A stretch of DNA of 21,036 nt, taken from an uncultured Eubacteriales bacterium (GTDB lineage Bacteria; Bacillota; Clostridia; Oscillospirales; QAMX01). The stretch covers positions 1 to 21,036 of the forward strand of contig CAJLFQ010000035.1 in the NCBI GenBank assembly GCA_905205975.1, given 5' to 3'. The position numbers were made by a program, and so were the translations under genes. Positions 1-8,424 of this stretch are shown piece by piece (positions within the stretch are counted from its first letter, which is position 1; each line of letters starts with the position of its first letter). The notes beneath the pieces were generated by a model, which worked only from the letters and a program-made list of their open reading frames with translations, had not been told where the DNA came from and did no database searches.

Positions 1-3000
1 TTGTTGCCCGGGATGTTGCGGCCGACAAGCGCGCCGCAGCGTTCAGTGTGCCCCATTTTGCCGAGCACGCGGCCGTCCGGGCTGGTGATGCCTTCGATGG
101 CGAAGAGGCTGCCCGGCGGGTTTGCGCCCGTCTCCATGGAGGGCTTCCCGCTGGCGTCCACATACTGGAAGGCAATCTGGCCGTTTGCGATCAGCCGTGC
201 AAGCGTCGCTTCATCGGCTGCAAACCGGCCTTCGCCGTGTGAAATGGGGATGACGTGTTCTTCGCCGAGCGAACAGTTGGCGAGCCACGGCGATTTGACG
301 GAGGCGACGCGCGTGCGCACATAGCAGGAGCGGTGCAGGCCGATGGCGTTGTAGGTCAGCGTCGGACAGGTGCTGTCGAGCGGGCGGATTTCGCCGAACG
401 GCACGAGGCCGAGCTTGATCAGCGCCTGGAAGCCGTTGCAGATGCCGAGAATCAGACCGTCGCGGTTGAGGATCAGGTCGTTTGTCGCTTCCATCAGCGC
501 CGGATTCCGGAAGAAGGAGGCGATGAACTTGCCGCTGCCTTCCGGTTCGTCTCCACCGGAGAAACCGCCGGGGAAGATGATCATCTGCGCTTCGCGAACG
601 GCTTTGACCAGCGCATCAGCCGATTCGCGCAGCAGCGCCGGGTTCAGATTGCGGACAAGGATGATTTTGGCGATGCCGCCGGCGCGCTCCACGGCGCGCG
701 CTGTGTCGTATTCGCAGTTCGTCCCCGGGAAGACCGGGATGACCGCCGTCGGACGGGCGATCTTCACGAGCGGGCGCGCCGTATTGCGCACCGCATAGCT
801 GACGGCTTCCGGTGTGCCGGAAACGGGCGCTTCAATCGGGAAGACGCCGGAGAGCGGTTCTTCCCAGCCGGAGAGCAGCGCGTCCAGCGAAACATCCGGG
901 CAGCGGCGCATGGCGATGACCGGTTCCGCCGTGGTTCTGCCGACGACGACGGCGCCGTCGATCGGGCCGTCTGTTTCGGCGAGGATTGCGCCGTAATTCA
1001 ACCGGCAGATTTCAAAAACGTCAATCGAGTCGTCCAGCGCAAAGCCGATGCGGTTGCCGAAGCCCATCTTGGCGGCGGCTTCGCCGAGTCCGCCGGCGGT
1101 CAGGGCAAAGGCGGACTTGATGCGGCCTGCCCTGACGCAGTCGTGGAAATGCGCCCACATCGAGCGGACCGCGCCGTACATCGGGAGTCCGTTGGCGTCA
1201 ACCGGCGCCGCAAAGAGGCAGACCGTCGAATCCGGCGATTTGAACTCCGGCGTGACGAGCGAGGCGGCGTCGGCTGTGGCGACGGCGAATGAGACGAGCG
1301 TCGGCGGGACGTCGAGATTTTCAAACGAGCCGGACATGGAGTCTTTGCCGCCGATGGAGGCGACGCCGAAGCCGAGCTGCGCGTTCAAAGCGCCAAGCAG
1401 CGCGCTGACCGGTTTGCCCCAGCGCGCCGGATCTTCGCGCAGGCGTTCAAAATACTCCTGGAAGGTCATATAGGCGTCGTCGATGGAGCAGCCTGCGGCG
1501 GCGAGCTTGGCCAGCGATTCCGTCACCGCGAAAACGGCGCCGGCAAACGGGTTCTGCTCGGAAATGTGCGGATTGAAGCCGTAGCTCATGACGGAACAGG
1601 TGGATGTTTCGCCGTTCTGAACGGGCAGCAGCGCCGCCATGACCTGCGTCGGCGTGCGCTGATTCCGGCCGCCGAACGGCACAAAAACGGACGAAGCACC
1701 GATGGAGGAGTCGAACATTTCGACCAGCCCGCGCTTGGAGCAGATGTTCAGGTCGCGCATCAGAAGCTCCAGCCGCTTGGCGGGACCGCCGCAGACCTGC
1801 GGGAATTCCGCATCCGGGACCGGCAGGTCGGGGATGGCGAAGGCCGCCGTTTTCGGCGCGCCGTTGGAGTTGACGAAGGCGCGGGAGAGATCGACGATCA
1901 GCTCGCCGTTGTAGGACATGACGAGCCGCGGTTCCTTGGTGACCGTGGCGACAAGGCTGGCCTCGACGTTTTCATCGGCGGCAGCGCGCAGAATGGCGTC
2001 CACATCGTTCGGCGAGACGACAATGGCCATGCGCTCCTGCGATTCGGAAATGGCCAGCTCCGTGCCGGACAGGCCCTCATATTTTTTTGGCAGGGCGTTC
2101 AGGTTGATTTTCAGACCGTCGGCCAGCTCGCCGATGGCGACGGAAACGCCGCCTGCGCCAAAGTCGTTGCAGCGCTTGATCCGGCGGGAAACGTCCGGAT
2201 TGCGGAACAGGCGCTGGAGCTTGCGCTCTTCCGGCGGATTGCCCTTCTGGACTTCCGCGCCGCAGACGGCGAGAGAAGACGCGCTGTGGCTCTTGGAGGA
2301 GCCGGTTGCGCCGCCGCAGCCGTCGCGGCCCGTGCGGCCGCCGAGCACGATGACGACGTCGCCAGGCGCCGGTTCTTCCCGGCGGACGTTTTCAGCTGGG
2401 GCTGCGCCGACGACGGCGCCGATCTCCAGCCGCTTGGCGACATAGCCGGGGTGATAGATTTCATCGACAAAGCCGGTGGCCAGACCAATCTGGTTGCCGT
2501 AGGAGGAATATCCGCGGGCGGCTGTTTTGGTCAGGCGGCGCTGCGGCAGCTTGCCCGGCAGCGTCTCGGCGAGCGGCGTGCGCGGGTCGCCGCTGCCGGT
2601 GACGCGCATCGCCTGATAAACGTAAGCCCGGCCGGAGAGCGGATCGCGGATGGCGCCCCCGAGACAGGTGGCTGCGCCGCCGAACGGCTCGATTTCCGTC
2701 GGATGGTTGTGCGTTTCGTTTTTGAAGAGCAGGAGCCAATCCTGCGGTTCGCCGTCCACGACGGCTTTGACCTTGACGGTGCAGGCGTTGATTTCGTCCG
2801 ATTCGTCGAGGTTTTTCAGGATACCGCGTTTTTTGAGCGCTTTTGCACCGATGGTGGCGATGTCCATCAGCGTGACGGGGCGGTGCTCCGCCTTCTCGCC
2901 GAAGACTTCGCGGCGCAGCGCGAGATACTGGTCAAACGCACCGGCGACGACTTCGTCTTCGATGCCGTCCACTGTAAGCCCGGTCAGGAAGGTTGTATGG

Positions 3001-3689
3001 CGGCAGTGGTCAGACCAATAGGTGTCCAGCACGCGCAGCTCGGTGACCGTGGGGTCGCGGTGCTCAGTATCGCGGAAATACGCCTGCAAAAAGGCGAGAT
3101 CCGCAGCGTCCATCGCGAGGCCGTATTCAGACAGACACGCAGCCAGTCCGGCTTCGTCAAGCTGGGTAAAGCCGGTCATAACCGCAACCGGCGCGGGCGC
3201 GCCGTAAACGGCGGCCAGCGTCTCCGGCTTTTCCGGCGATGCTTCGCGGCATTCCACCGGGTTGATCAGCCAGTTTCTGCAGGCTTCAAAATCGGCGTTG
3301 CTCAGGCTGCCGTGCAGGATGTAGACGTGCGCGTACGCCGCCCGCGGCCGTTCGCCGCCAGTCAAAAGCTGGATGCACGCCGCGCAAGAGTCGGCGCGCT
3401 GGTCATACTGACCGGGCAGTGATTCCACCGCCAGCACCCGGTGCGGCCCGCTCAGCGCGCCTGCGGGCAGCGCCTCGGGATAGCAGTCGTCGCACTGCGG
3501 TTCGGCGAAGACCGAACGCTTGGCCTGCTCAAACGTTTCCGGCGAAACGCCTTCCACATCATAGCGGTTGAAAATGTCGACGCTTTCCAGCGAATTGAGC
3601 GACAGCAGCTCAGACAAATCGCGGAAAAGCGCATTCCGTTCCGAGTCAAACCCCGGTTTTTTGGTGACGTAGCATCTGTAAACGGCCAT
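1..3689 (-). CDS. purL: Phosphoribosylformylglycinamidine synthase, single-chain (3' end outside window)
   Basis: Converts FGAR, ATP and glutamine to FGAM in step 4 of purine synthesis, in the cytoplasm. The minus frame is open from ATG 3689-3687 to the window edge (1229 codons visible). It begins MAVYRCYVTKKPGF, as in the clostridial single-chain enzymes. Recognisable motifs are KNETHNHPTEIEPFGG and RCNDFGAGGVSVAIGELADG in the synthase part, and a C-terminal class I glutaminase with GICNGFQA (nucleophile Cys1084, codon 440-438) and SHGEGRF (His1151, Glu1153). The last visible residues include GKMGHTER, so only roughly 10-20 residues should be missing. It is transcribed alone, divergently from the TauE/SafE pair. 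Long open frames on the plus strand in this region are reading-frame shadows. The family and intact active site are clear; the stop codon is not seen. Confidence 0.96.
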   Translation of the reverse strand, partial: MAVYRCYVTKKPGFDSERNALFRDLSELLSLNSLESVDIFNRYDVEGVSPETFEQAKRSVFAEPQCDDCYPEALPAGALSGPHRVLAVESLPGQYDQRADSCAACIQLLTGGERPRAAYAHVYILHGSLSNADFEACRNWLINPVECREASPEKPETLAAVYGAPAPVAVMTGFTQLDEAGLAACLSEYGLAMDAADLAFLQAYFRDTEHRDPTVTELRVLDTYWSDHCRHTTFLTGLTVDGIEDEVVAGAFDQYLALRREVFGEKAEHRPVTLMDIATIGAKALKKRGILKNLDESDEINACTVKVKAVVDGEPQDWLLLFKNETHNHPTEIEPFGGAATCLGGAIRDPLSGRAYVYQAMRVTGSGDPRTPLAETLPGKLPQRRLTKTAARGYSSYGNQIGLATGFVDEIYHPGYVAKRLEIGAVVGAAPAENVRREEPAPGDVVIVLGGRTGRDGCGGATGSSKSHSASSLAVCGAEVQKGNPPEERKLQRLFRNPDVSRRIKRCNDFGAGGVSVAIGELADGLKINLNALPKKYEGLSGTELAISESQERMAIVVSPNDVDAILRAAADENVEASLVATVTKEPRLVMSYNGELIVDLSRAFVNSNGAPKTAAFAIPDLPVPDAEFPQVCGGPAKRLELLMRDLNICSKRGLVEMFDSSIGASSVFVPFGGRNQRTPTQVMAALLPVQNGETSTCSVMSYGFNPHISEQNPFAGAVFAVTESLAKLAAAGCSIDDAYMTFQEYFERLREDPARWGKPVSALLGALNAQLGFGVASIGGKDSMSGSFENLDVPPTLVSFAVATADAASLVTPEFKSPDSTVCLFAAPVDANGLPMYGAVRSMWAHFHDCVRAGRIKSAFALTAGGLGEAAAKMGFGNRIGFALDDSIDVFEICRLNYGAILAETDGPIDGAVVVGRTTAEPVIAMRRCPDVSLDALLSGWEEPLSGVFPIEAPVSGTPEAVSYAVRNTARPLVKIARPTAVIPVFPGTNCEYDTARAVERAGGIAKIILVRNLNPALLRESADALVKAVREAQMIIFPGGFSGGDEPEGSGKFIASFFRNPALMEATNDLILNRDGLILGICNGFQALIKLGLVPFGEIRPLDSTCPTLTYNAIGLHRSCYVRTRVASVKSPWLANCSLGEEHVIPISHGEGRFAADEATLARLIANGQIAFQYVDASGKPSMETGANPPGSLFAIEGITSPDGRVLGKMGHTERCGALVGRNIPGN

Positions 3690-3717
3690 GGTATGATACC
3701 TGTTCTTTCATAGGATG

Positions 3718-3753
3718 CGGCGGCAGCCCGGAGCAAAGACCGGGCGGGCGCCG
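3718..3753 (-). promoter_or_regulatory. GC-rich hairpin in the purL leader
   Basis: A perfect 6-bp stem, GCCCGG/CCGGGC (3726-3731 with 3740-3745, 8-nt loop), is extended by a second 5-bp stem (3718-3722 with 3749-3753) across a small internal loop. It sits about 30 nt upstream of the purL start in the roughly 100-nt leader. There is no U-tract, so it is not a finished terminator. No purine-riboswitch core was recognised. It may affect translation or mRNA stability, but that role is inference. Confidence 0.35.
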
Positions 3754-3798
3754 GAGCGGGAACATCGATATGCCGAAGGCGGAAAAAAATCTACTATA

Positions 3799-3827
3799 AT
3801 TGTATCGAAAAAATGCGCTCATGTCAA
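3799..3827 (-). promoter_or_regulatory. purL promoter
   Basis: On the minus strand a perfect -35 TTGACA (3827-3822) is separated by 17 nt from a -10 TACAAT (3804-3799). This is a near-consensus housekeeping sigma-factor promoter, pointing at purL about 110 nt away. A plus-strand TATAAT (3795-3800) overlaps the -10 and could serve the divergent TauE/SafE genes, but it has no acceptable -35. Confidence 0.8.
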
Positions 3828-3873
3828 CGCATAACAGGAATAACGAATCGCGAAAACCGGAAAAATAGCTTGT

Positions 3874-4251
3874 ATGAAATGTAGTATTTCGCGCAGAAAA
3901 GACAGCGGCAGGCTTCTGGCAGCGGGGGCTGCCGCCGGGTTTATCAACGGGCTGCTGGGCGCCGGCGGCGGCATGGCGCTTGTGCCTCTGCTGACGCTCT
4001 GGTGCGGGCTGGACGAGCGGGAGGCCTGCGCGACGTCGGTCGCCGTCGTGGCACCGCTCTGTGTGATTTCGGCCGTCGTATTCCGGTGCACCGGCGGGCG
4101 GTTTCCCGGCGAGGCGATCTGGTATTGTCTGGGCGGGCTGGCGGGCGGAACCGCAGGCGGGCTGCTGCTCGGCCGGATTCCGGCCAAGTGGCTCCTGCGG
4201 CTGTTCGGCGCGATGATGATCGTCGCCGGGCTGCGGATGACATTTGCATAG
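3874..4251 (+). CDS. TauE/SafE (TSUP) family half-size membrane protein, first of a pair
   Basis: A 125-residue integral membrane protein with four hydrophobic segments (roughly residues 14-40, 50-70, 80-98, 105-123) and the family glycine motif GLLGAGGGMALVPLL near the start. Classical TSUP transporters are about 250 aa and built from two homologous halves; this is one half. The family moves sulfite, sulfoacetate or other small organosulfur/organic anions, and the substrate here is unknown. The first ATG after the divergent promoter region is used, although its ribosome binding site is weak. The second half follows 35 nt downstream, so a heteromeric transporter is likely. Confident on family, not on substrate. 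Confidence 0.85.
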   Translation: MKCSISRRKDSGRLLAAGAAAGFINGLLGAGGGMALVPLLTLWCGLDEREACATSVAVVAPLCVISAVVFRCTGGRFPGEAIWYCLGGLAGGTAGGLLLGRIPAKWLLRLFGAMMIVAGLRMTFA

Positions 4252-4286
4252 GGCGGTTCATCCATACAACGAAAGGAGCTGACTGC

Positions 4287-4655
4287 ATGTCTGCATGGCT
4301 GGCTGTCCTGACCGGCGCCGCGACCGGTGTTCTGAGCGGCATGGGCATCGGCGGCGGGACGCTGCTGGTGATTGTGCTGGTCGAGCTGGCGCACATCGAA
4401 CAGCGCGCCGCGCAGGGGATCAACCTGCTTTACTTCCTGCCCGTCGCCGCGGCGAGCCTCATCGCACACATTCGGAGCAGACGCATCCGGATGCGCGTGT
4501 TTCTGCTGTGCGCCGCCGCGGGAACGGCGGCAGCTGTCGGCGGCAGCCTGCTTGCGGGCTGCCTGAAAACAGGCACGCTGCGCAGGCTGTTCGGCATCCT
4601 GCTGATCGCCGCGGGCACGGTGCAGATTTTCAAACGGCCCAAAGGCAAATCCTGA
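4287..4655 (+). CDS. TauE/SafE (TSUP) family half-size membrane protein, second of a pair
   Basis: A 122-residue membrane protein homologous in plan to its upstream neighbour: an N-terminal GVLSGMGIGGGTLLVIVL motif, four hydrophobic segments and a C-terminal LRRLFGILLIAAG helix matching LLRLFGAMMIVAG of the first protein. The ATG at 4287 is chosen because a strong GAAAGGAG (4271-4278) lies 8 nt upstream; an earlier in-frame extension would run through the first gene. The pair probably assembles as one anion exporter. No terminator is seen after it; the next gene's promoter starts only 10 nt beyond its stop. Confidence 0.85.
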   Translation: MSAWLAVLTGAATGVLSGMGIGGGTLLVIVLVELAHIEQRAAQGINLLYFLPVAAASLIAHIRSRRIRMRVFLLCAAAGTAAAVGGSLLAGCLKTGTLRRLFGILLIAAGTVQIFKRPKGKS

Positions 4656-4665
4656 GAAAAAAGAC

Positions 4666-4694
4666 TTGCGTCCGGCGCTGAATGTTGATATAAT
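4666..4694 (+). promoter_or_regulatory. Promoter of the RACo-like/fucosidase pair
   Basis: -35 TTGCGT (4666-4671), 17-nt spacer, then a perfect -10 TATAAT (4689-4694) preceded by TG at the extended -10 position (TGATATAAT). The predicted start is about 50 nt upstream of the ATG at 4752. The same TGA-TAT-AT extended -10 layout occurs at the two binding-protein promoters. Confidence 0.8.
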
Positions 4695-4751
4695 AACCAT
4701 ATCACCATCACCGCATTCAACGGAACATGGAACTGGAAAGGATGAAAAACG

Positions 4752-6359
4752 ATGGACGCTGCTGTTGCCGTTTTGACCGCGCAGGGCACCTGCCGGACGG
4801 AACCCTGCCAAACCGGCGAAACGCTTGCGGCCGTTTTGCGGCGGGCGGGCTTTCCCCTCGAAGCGCCGTGCGGCGGCAGCGGCACCTGCGGCAAATGCGC
4901 CGTCGCCGCGTGGGGCGCGCTGTCTGCGCCTGCACCGGAGGAGCGGCGGCTGAAGCCCGGTATGCGTCTGGCGTGCCGCGCCCGGGTGGAAGGGAGCTGT
5001 ACGGTTCTGCTGCCGGATCAGGCGGAGGGCTGCCGCGTTCTGACAGACGGCGCAGATGTGTTGACGGTGGACGGCGTCGCGGCCGAAGGCATCGGCGCCG
5101 CCCTCGACATCGGCACGACGACGGTTGCCGCCGTGCTGTATGACCGTGCGTCCGGCGTCCGGCTTGCTGTCCGCGGCGAACCGAACCGGCAGAGGCGGTT
5201 CGGCGCTGACGTCATCACCCGCATTCAAACCTGCATCACCGAGCCGGATGGGCTGGAAACACTGACTGCACTGATCCGCAGCCAGCTCCGCGAAATGCTT
5301 GCGTCTGCCGCCGCCGAAGCCGGATGCCGGGCGGATGAGATCTGCGCGGTGACGGCTGCGGGAAACACCGTGATGTGTCATCTGCTGGCCGGGCTGTCCC
5401 CTGCCGGGCTGGCACAGCTGCCGTTTCTGCCCAAAAGCCTGTTTGGAGAATCGTTTGCCGCCGGTGCTTTGGCGGAGTCGCTCGGTGCCGCAGACGGCGC
5501 CGACATATGGATTCTCCCGGCGGTCTCCGGTTATTTCGGGGGCGATGCCGTCGCCGCGGCCTATGCCGCCGGCCTGAACCGCACGCCGGATCCGACGCTG
5601 ATGCTCGACATCGGCACCAACGGCGAGATGGCGCTTGCCGCTTCCGGCAGAATTCTCTGCTGCGCGGCTGCGGCCGGTCCCGCCTTTGAAGGGGCCAACA
5701 TCACCTGCGGCATGAGCGGAACGACCGGCGCCGTCTGCCGCGTATCGCTGGACGCTGCCGGCACACTCTCGTACGGCGTCATCGGCGGCGAAGCAAGGGG
5801 CATCTGCGGCTCCGGCCTGATCGACCTGCTCGCGGCGCTGCTGGAGCTGGGCGCGGTGGACGAAACCGGGCGTTTGCTCCCGCCGGAGGAAACGCCTGCT
5901 GCTGCAAAACCATATATACGAATGTATATATATAACAACCCGGACGGCACAGTTCGATCGGAACCCGCCTGTTTTCTCACGGAAGACGTGTTTCTGACGG
6001 GGCGGGATGTGCGGGCGCTCCAGCTGGCCAAAGCGGCCATCGCCGCCGGAATCGCCACCATGCTGGACGAGGCGGGCATCGCGGCGGAAGATGTTGCCGC
6101 GTTGGTGATTGCAGGCGGTTTCGGCAATACGATTCAGCCGGTCAGCGCCGGTCGGATCGGCCTGATCCCCCCCTGTCTCACGGAGAAAACCGTTTTCATC
6201 GGCAACGGTGCGCTGACCGGGGCCTCAGCGGCGCTCTGTTCGGAAAGCGCCCGGACGGAAATCGATCACCTCAGCAGACGCATGACCAACGTGGAACTGT
6301 CCACAGACCCGCGATTTATGGAACATTATATCGAAAACATGAGCTTTGAACCGCTTTGA
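4752..6359 (+). CDS. RACo-like 2Fe-2S ferredoxin/ASKHA (DUF4445) protein, putative reductive activator of corrinoid proteins
   Basis: 535 residues. The N-terminal plant-type ferredoxin domain has ligands Cys40, Cys46, Cys49 (CGGSGTCGKC) and Cys75. The ASKHA ATPase-like domain starts near residue 114 (ALDIGTTTVAAVLYD) and contains MLDIGTNGEMALA, AGPAFEGANITCGM and VIAGGFGN, all typical of RACo/DUF4445. Known relatives use ATP to re-reduce cob(II)alamin to cob(I)alamin in methyltransferase corrinoid proteins. It is somewhat shorter than RACo (about 630 aa). The start at 4752 follows AAAGGA with a 10-nt spacing. No corrinoid protein, methyltransferase or cobalamin gene is in the window; the downstream partner is a fucosidase. 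The family call is firm, the corrinoid role is inferred. Confidence 0.85.
   Translation: MDAAVAVLTAQGTCRTEPCQTGETLAAVLRRAGFPLEAPCGGSGTCGKCAVAAWGALSAPAPEERRLKPGMRLACRARVEGSCTVLLPDQAEGCRVLTDGADVLTVDGVAAEGIGAALDIGTTTVAAVLYDRASGVRLAVRGEPNRQRRFGADVITRIQTCITEPDGLETLTALIRSQLREMLASAAAEAGCRADEICAVTAAGNTVMCHLLAGLSPAGLAQLPFLPKSLFGESFAAGALAESLGAADGADIWILPAVSGYFGGDAVAAAYAAGLNRTPDPTLMLDIGTNGEMALAASGRILCCAAAAGPAFEGANITCGMSGTTGAVCRVSLDAAGTLSYGVIGGEARGICGSGLIDLLAALLELGAVDETGRLLPPEETPAAAKPYIRMYIYNNPDGTVRSEPACFLTEDVFLTGRDVRALQLAKAAIAAGIATMLDEAGIAAEDVAALVIAGGFGNTIQPVSAGRIGLIPPCLTEKTVFIGNGALTGASAALCSESARTEIDHLSRRMTNVELSTDPRFMEHYIENMSFEPL
5912..5931 (+). repeat. AT-only palindrome inside the RACo-like gene
   Basis: An 8-bp perfect inverted repeat, ATATATAC/GTATATAT, with a 4-nt loop (5920-5923), in an otherwise GC-rich coding sequence. 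It encodes residues around 387-394 (YIRMYIYN) in the linker before the DVFLTGRDVRALQLAKAAI helix. The frame stays open. Confidence 0.6.
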
Positions 6360-6370
6360 AATCAAAAAAT

Positions 6371-6375
6371 GGAGG
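6371..6375 (+). promoter_or_regulatory. Ribosome binding site deciding the fucosidase start
   Basis: GGAGG lies 7 nt before ATG 6383. A TTG at 6356, overlapping the stop of the upstream gene, would add nine residues but has no ribosome binding site. Confidence 0.85.
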
Positions 6376-6382
6376 AACAATC

Positions 6383-7702
6383 ATGTCCAGTTACGTCACC
6401 CGCAAGACCCCGGGCGATACCGCATGGTTCACGCATGACCGCTTCGGCATGTTCATCCACTGGGGGCTGTACGCCATGCCCGCCCGCCATGAATGGGTCA
6501 AGAACCACGAATGCATCCCGGAAGACCGCTACGACCTGTATTTCAAACACTTCAACCCCGATCTGTTCGATCCGAAAGAATGGGCGCGTCAGGCGAAAGC
6601 GGCCGGTATGAAATACGCCGTCCTGACGACGAAGCACCACGAGGGGTTCTGCCTGTTCGACAGCCAGTACACCGACTACAAATCGACCAACACGCCCGCC
6701 GGCCGCGACCTGGTGCGCGCGTATGTCGACGCCTTCCGCGCAGAAGGGCTGCGCGTCGGCTTCTACTATTCCCTGATCGACTGGCACCATCCCGATTTCA
6801 CGATCGATACGCTGCATCCGCGGCGGAACGACCCGGATGCCTTTGAACAGAACAAAGGCCGGGATATGCGGAAATATGCGGAATACATGCGCAATCAGGT
6901 GCGTGAACTGCTCACAAACTACGGAAAAATTGACATCCTCTGGTTCGACTTTTCATACGGCGAAGGAAACTTCACGGGCGACAAGGCATGGATGAATCCG
7001 GGTAAGGGGAAAGACGAATGGGAATCCGAAAAGCTCATCGCCCTCGCGCGGTCGCTTCAGCCGGGCATCATCATCGACAACCGCGCCGGGATTGAACAGG
7101 ATCTCTGGACGCCGGAACAGATCCAGGTGACGGAATGGATCCGCCATCCGGAAACGGGCGAACTGGTTACCTGGGAAGCCTGCCAGACCTTCTCCGGGTC
7201 ATGGGGGTACCACCGCGATGAAACGTCGTGGAAGTCGCCGGAAATGCTCATCCGCATGCTGGTCAGCACGGTCGCCTGTGGGGGCAATCTGCTGATGAAC
7301 GTCGGCCCGACGGCACGCGGCTATCTGGATGGCCGCGCAGAAGCCGCACTGCAAGTTTATGCAGACTGGATGAAGCTGCACAGCCGCTCGATTTACGGCT
7401 GCACGCAGGCGGAGCCGGAATTTACCGCGCCGCAGGACTGCCGCTTTACGCAGAGCGAAGACGGCAAGCGCCTCTACATCCATCTGTTTGCCTATCCGTT
7501 CGCACATCTCTGCGTACATGGTCTGGCCGGAAAAATCGAATATGCGCAGTTCTTAAACGACGCCAGCGAGATTCGCTTCACCGAACGCAGGATGGTGCAT
7601 TTCAGCGAAGGCGCACCGTCCGGCGACGATCTCGTCGTGTTTGAACTGCCTGCCGTCAAGCCGCCGGTGACCGTTCCGGTCATCGAAGTGTTCCTCAAAT
7701 AA
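6383..7702 (+). CDS. GH29 alpha-L-fucosidase, cytoplasmic
   Basis: 439 residues, hydrolyses terminal alpha-L-fucose from oligosaccharides. Family features are WFTHDRFGMFIHWGLYAMPARHEWV at the N-terminus (split here only by reading), AVLTTKHHEGFCLFDS, the nucleophile Asp189 in DILWFDF, and the conserved WEACQTFSGSWGY block around Trp264-Glu265. Residues after about 350 fit the usual C-terminal beta-sandwich. There is no signal peptide, so it should act on imported, short fucosylated substrates. It follows the RACo-like gene by 23 nt and is presumably co-transcribed from the promoter at 4666. The acid/base residue cannot be assigned safely because it varies between GH29 subfamilies. Confidence 0.93.
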   Translation: MSSYVTRKTPGDTAWFTHDRFGMFIHWGLYAMPARHEWVKNHECIPEDRYDLYFKHFNPDLFDPKEWARQAKAAGMKYAVLTTKHHEGFCLFDSQYTDYKSTNTPAGRDLVRAYVDAFRAEGLRVGFYYSLIDWHHPDFTIDTLHPRRNDPDAFEQNKGRDMRKYAEYMRNQVRELLTNYGKIDILWFDFSYGEGNFTGDKAWMNPGKGKDEWESEKLIALARSLQPGIIIDNRAGIEQDLWTPEQIQVTEWIRHPETGELVTWEACQTFSGSWGYHRDETSWKSPEMLIRMLVSTVACGGNLLMNVGPTARGYLDGRAEAALQVYADWMKLHSRSIYGCTQAEPEFTAPQDCRFTQSEDGKRLYIHLFAYPFAHLCVHGLAGKIEYAQFLNDASEIRFTERRMVHFSEGAPSGDDLVVFELPAVKPPVTVPVIEVFLK

Positions 7703-7705
7703 CGA

Positions 7706-7734
7706 CTGGTTCTGATATGCGGCTGTGATATACA
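7706..7734 (+). promoter_or_regulatory. Weak candidate promoter for the nitroreductase gene
   Basis: TATACA (7729-7734) preceded by TG at the extended -10 position, with a poor -35 CTGGTT (7706-7711) 17 nt upstream. Only the -10 region is persuasive. The remainder of the 139-nt gap holds a small ATCTG/CAGAT dyad (7739-7753) without a U-tract. Confidence 0.3.
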
Positions 7735-7841
7735 TGCAATCTGATTTTCAGATAGCAGAAAACCCCTTATTAAATGGTTGGAAACTTCTGCTTCCCGGCG
7801 CGGATAAACGGCTGGGAGCAGTGCAGAAAGGATGAACCGTC

Positions 7842-8357
7842 ATGAATGAAACGCTGAAAACCATTCAAACCCGCAGAAGCTGCCGGGCATTTACCGGCGC
7901 GGCCATTGCGCACACCGATTTGGAAGCCATCGCTGCGGCCGGCGCCGCGGCGCCGAGTGCGAGAAACCGCCACACCCGGCGGCTGACCGTCGTGCAGGAC
8001 AAGGCGCTGCTGGAAAAGCTGGCCTGTCTGGTTGCCGATGCGGTCGGCGCGGGCAGTGATTACAACTTCTACCGGCCGGATGCGCTGATCCTCCTGTCGG
8101 ATACGTCGGAGAATCCGCTGGCCGTCGAAGACTGCGCCTGCGCGCTGGAAAATATCTTCCTGGCGGCGGAATCGCTGGGCATCGGCTCGGTCTGGATCAA
8201 CCAGTTCCGCGGCATCTGCGGCCGCCCGGAAATCCGCCGTGCGCTCTCTGCGCTCGGTCTGCCGGAAGACCACAACGTCTGGGGCTGTGCGGCGCTCGGG
8301 TATCCGGCGCAGCCGAACGAAACCCCGCGGAAACAGGACGCAGTCGCCTGGTTCTGA
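7842..8357 (+). CDS. Small nitroreductase-family FMN oxidoreductase
   Basis: 171 residues. The N-terminal QTRRSCRAFTG matches the RRSxRxF phosphate-binding signature of nitroreductases, followed by AAPSARNRHTRRL (FMN contact loop) and a C-terminal GCAALGYPAQ, the usual family ending. The segment ENIFLAAESLGIGSVWINQF is the typical central helix of the fold. Such enzymes reduce nitro compounds, quinones or flavins with NAD(P)H; the substrate is not predictable. GAAAGGA (7826-7832) precedes the start by 9 nt. It appears monocistronic, closed by a strong terminator. It is at the short end for the family but looks complete. Confidence 0.9.
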   Translation: MNETLKTIQTRRSCRAFTGAAIAHTDLEAIAAAGAAAPSARNRHTRRLTVVQDKALLEKLACLVADAVGAGSDYNFYRPDALILLSDTSENPLAVEDCACALENIFLAAESLGIGSVWINQFRGICGRPEIRRALSALGLPEDHNVWGCAALGYPAQPNETPRKQDAVAWF

Positions 8358-8377
8358 AGAAATCCAAACGCGCTCCG

Positions 8378-8412
8378 CAGCGCCGGTCACACCTTGTGAC
8401 CGGCGCTGTTTT
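8378..8412 (+). terminator. Intrinsic terminator after the nitroreductase gene
   Basis: Perfect 13-bp stem (8378-8390 with 8396-8408), core GCGCCGGTCAC/GTGACCGGCGC, 5-nt loop ACCTT, followed by TTTT (8409-8412). Confidence 0.9.
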
Positions 8413-8424
8413 GATGCAGAAAAG

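Noticed and set aside
255..3422. Long plus-strand open frames (255-1292 and 1566-3422)
   Set aside because: They lie opposite purL, have Arg/Ala/Gly/Asp-rich low-information translations and no family motifs; the minus strand encodes an unmistakable PurL.
3690..3792. Purine riboswitch in the purL leader
   Set aside because: The leader is GC-rich and the conserved purine-aptamer core and loop sequences are not seen; only a simple hairpin is present.
3819..5381. 520-codon minus-strand open frame
   Set aside because: It crosses the TauE/SafE pair, a promoter and the start of the RACo-like gene; its translation has no recognisable domain. A GC-skewed codon shadow.
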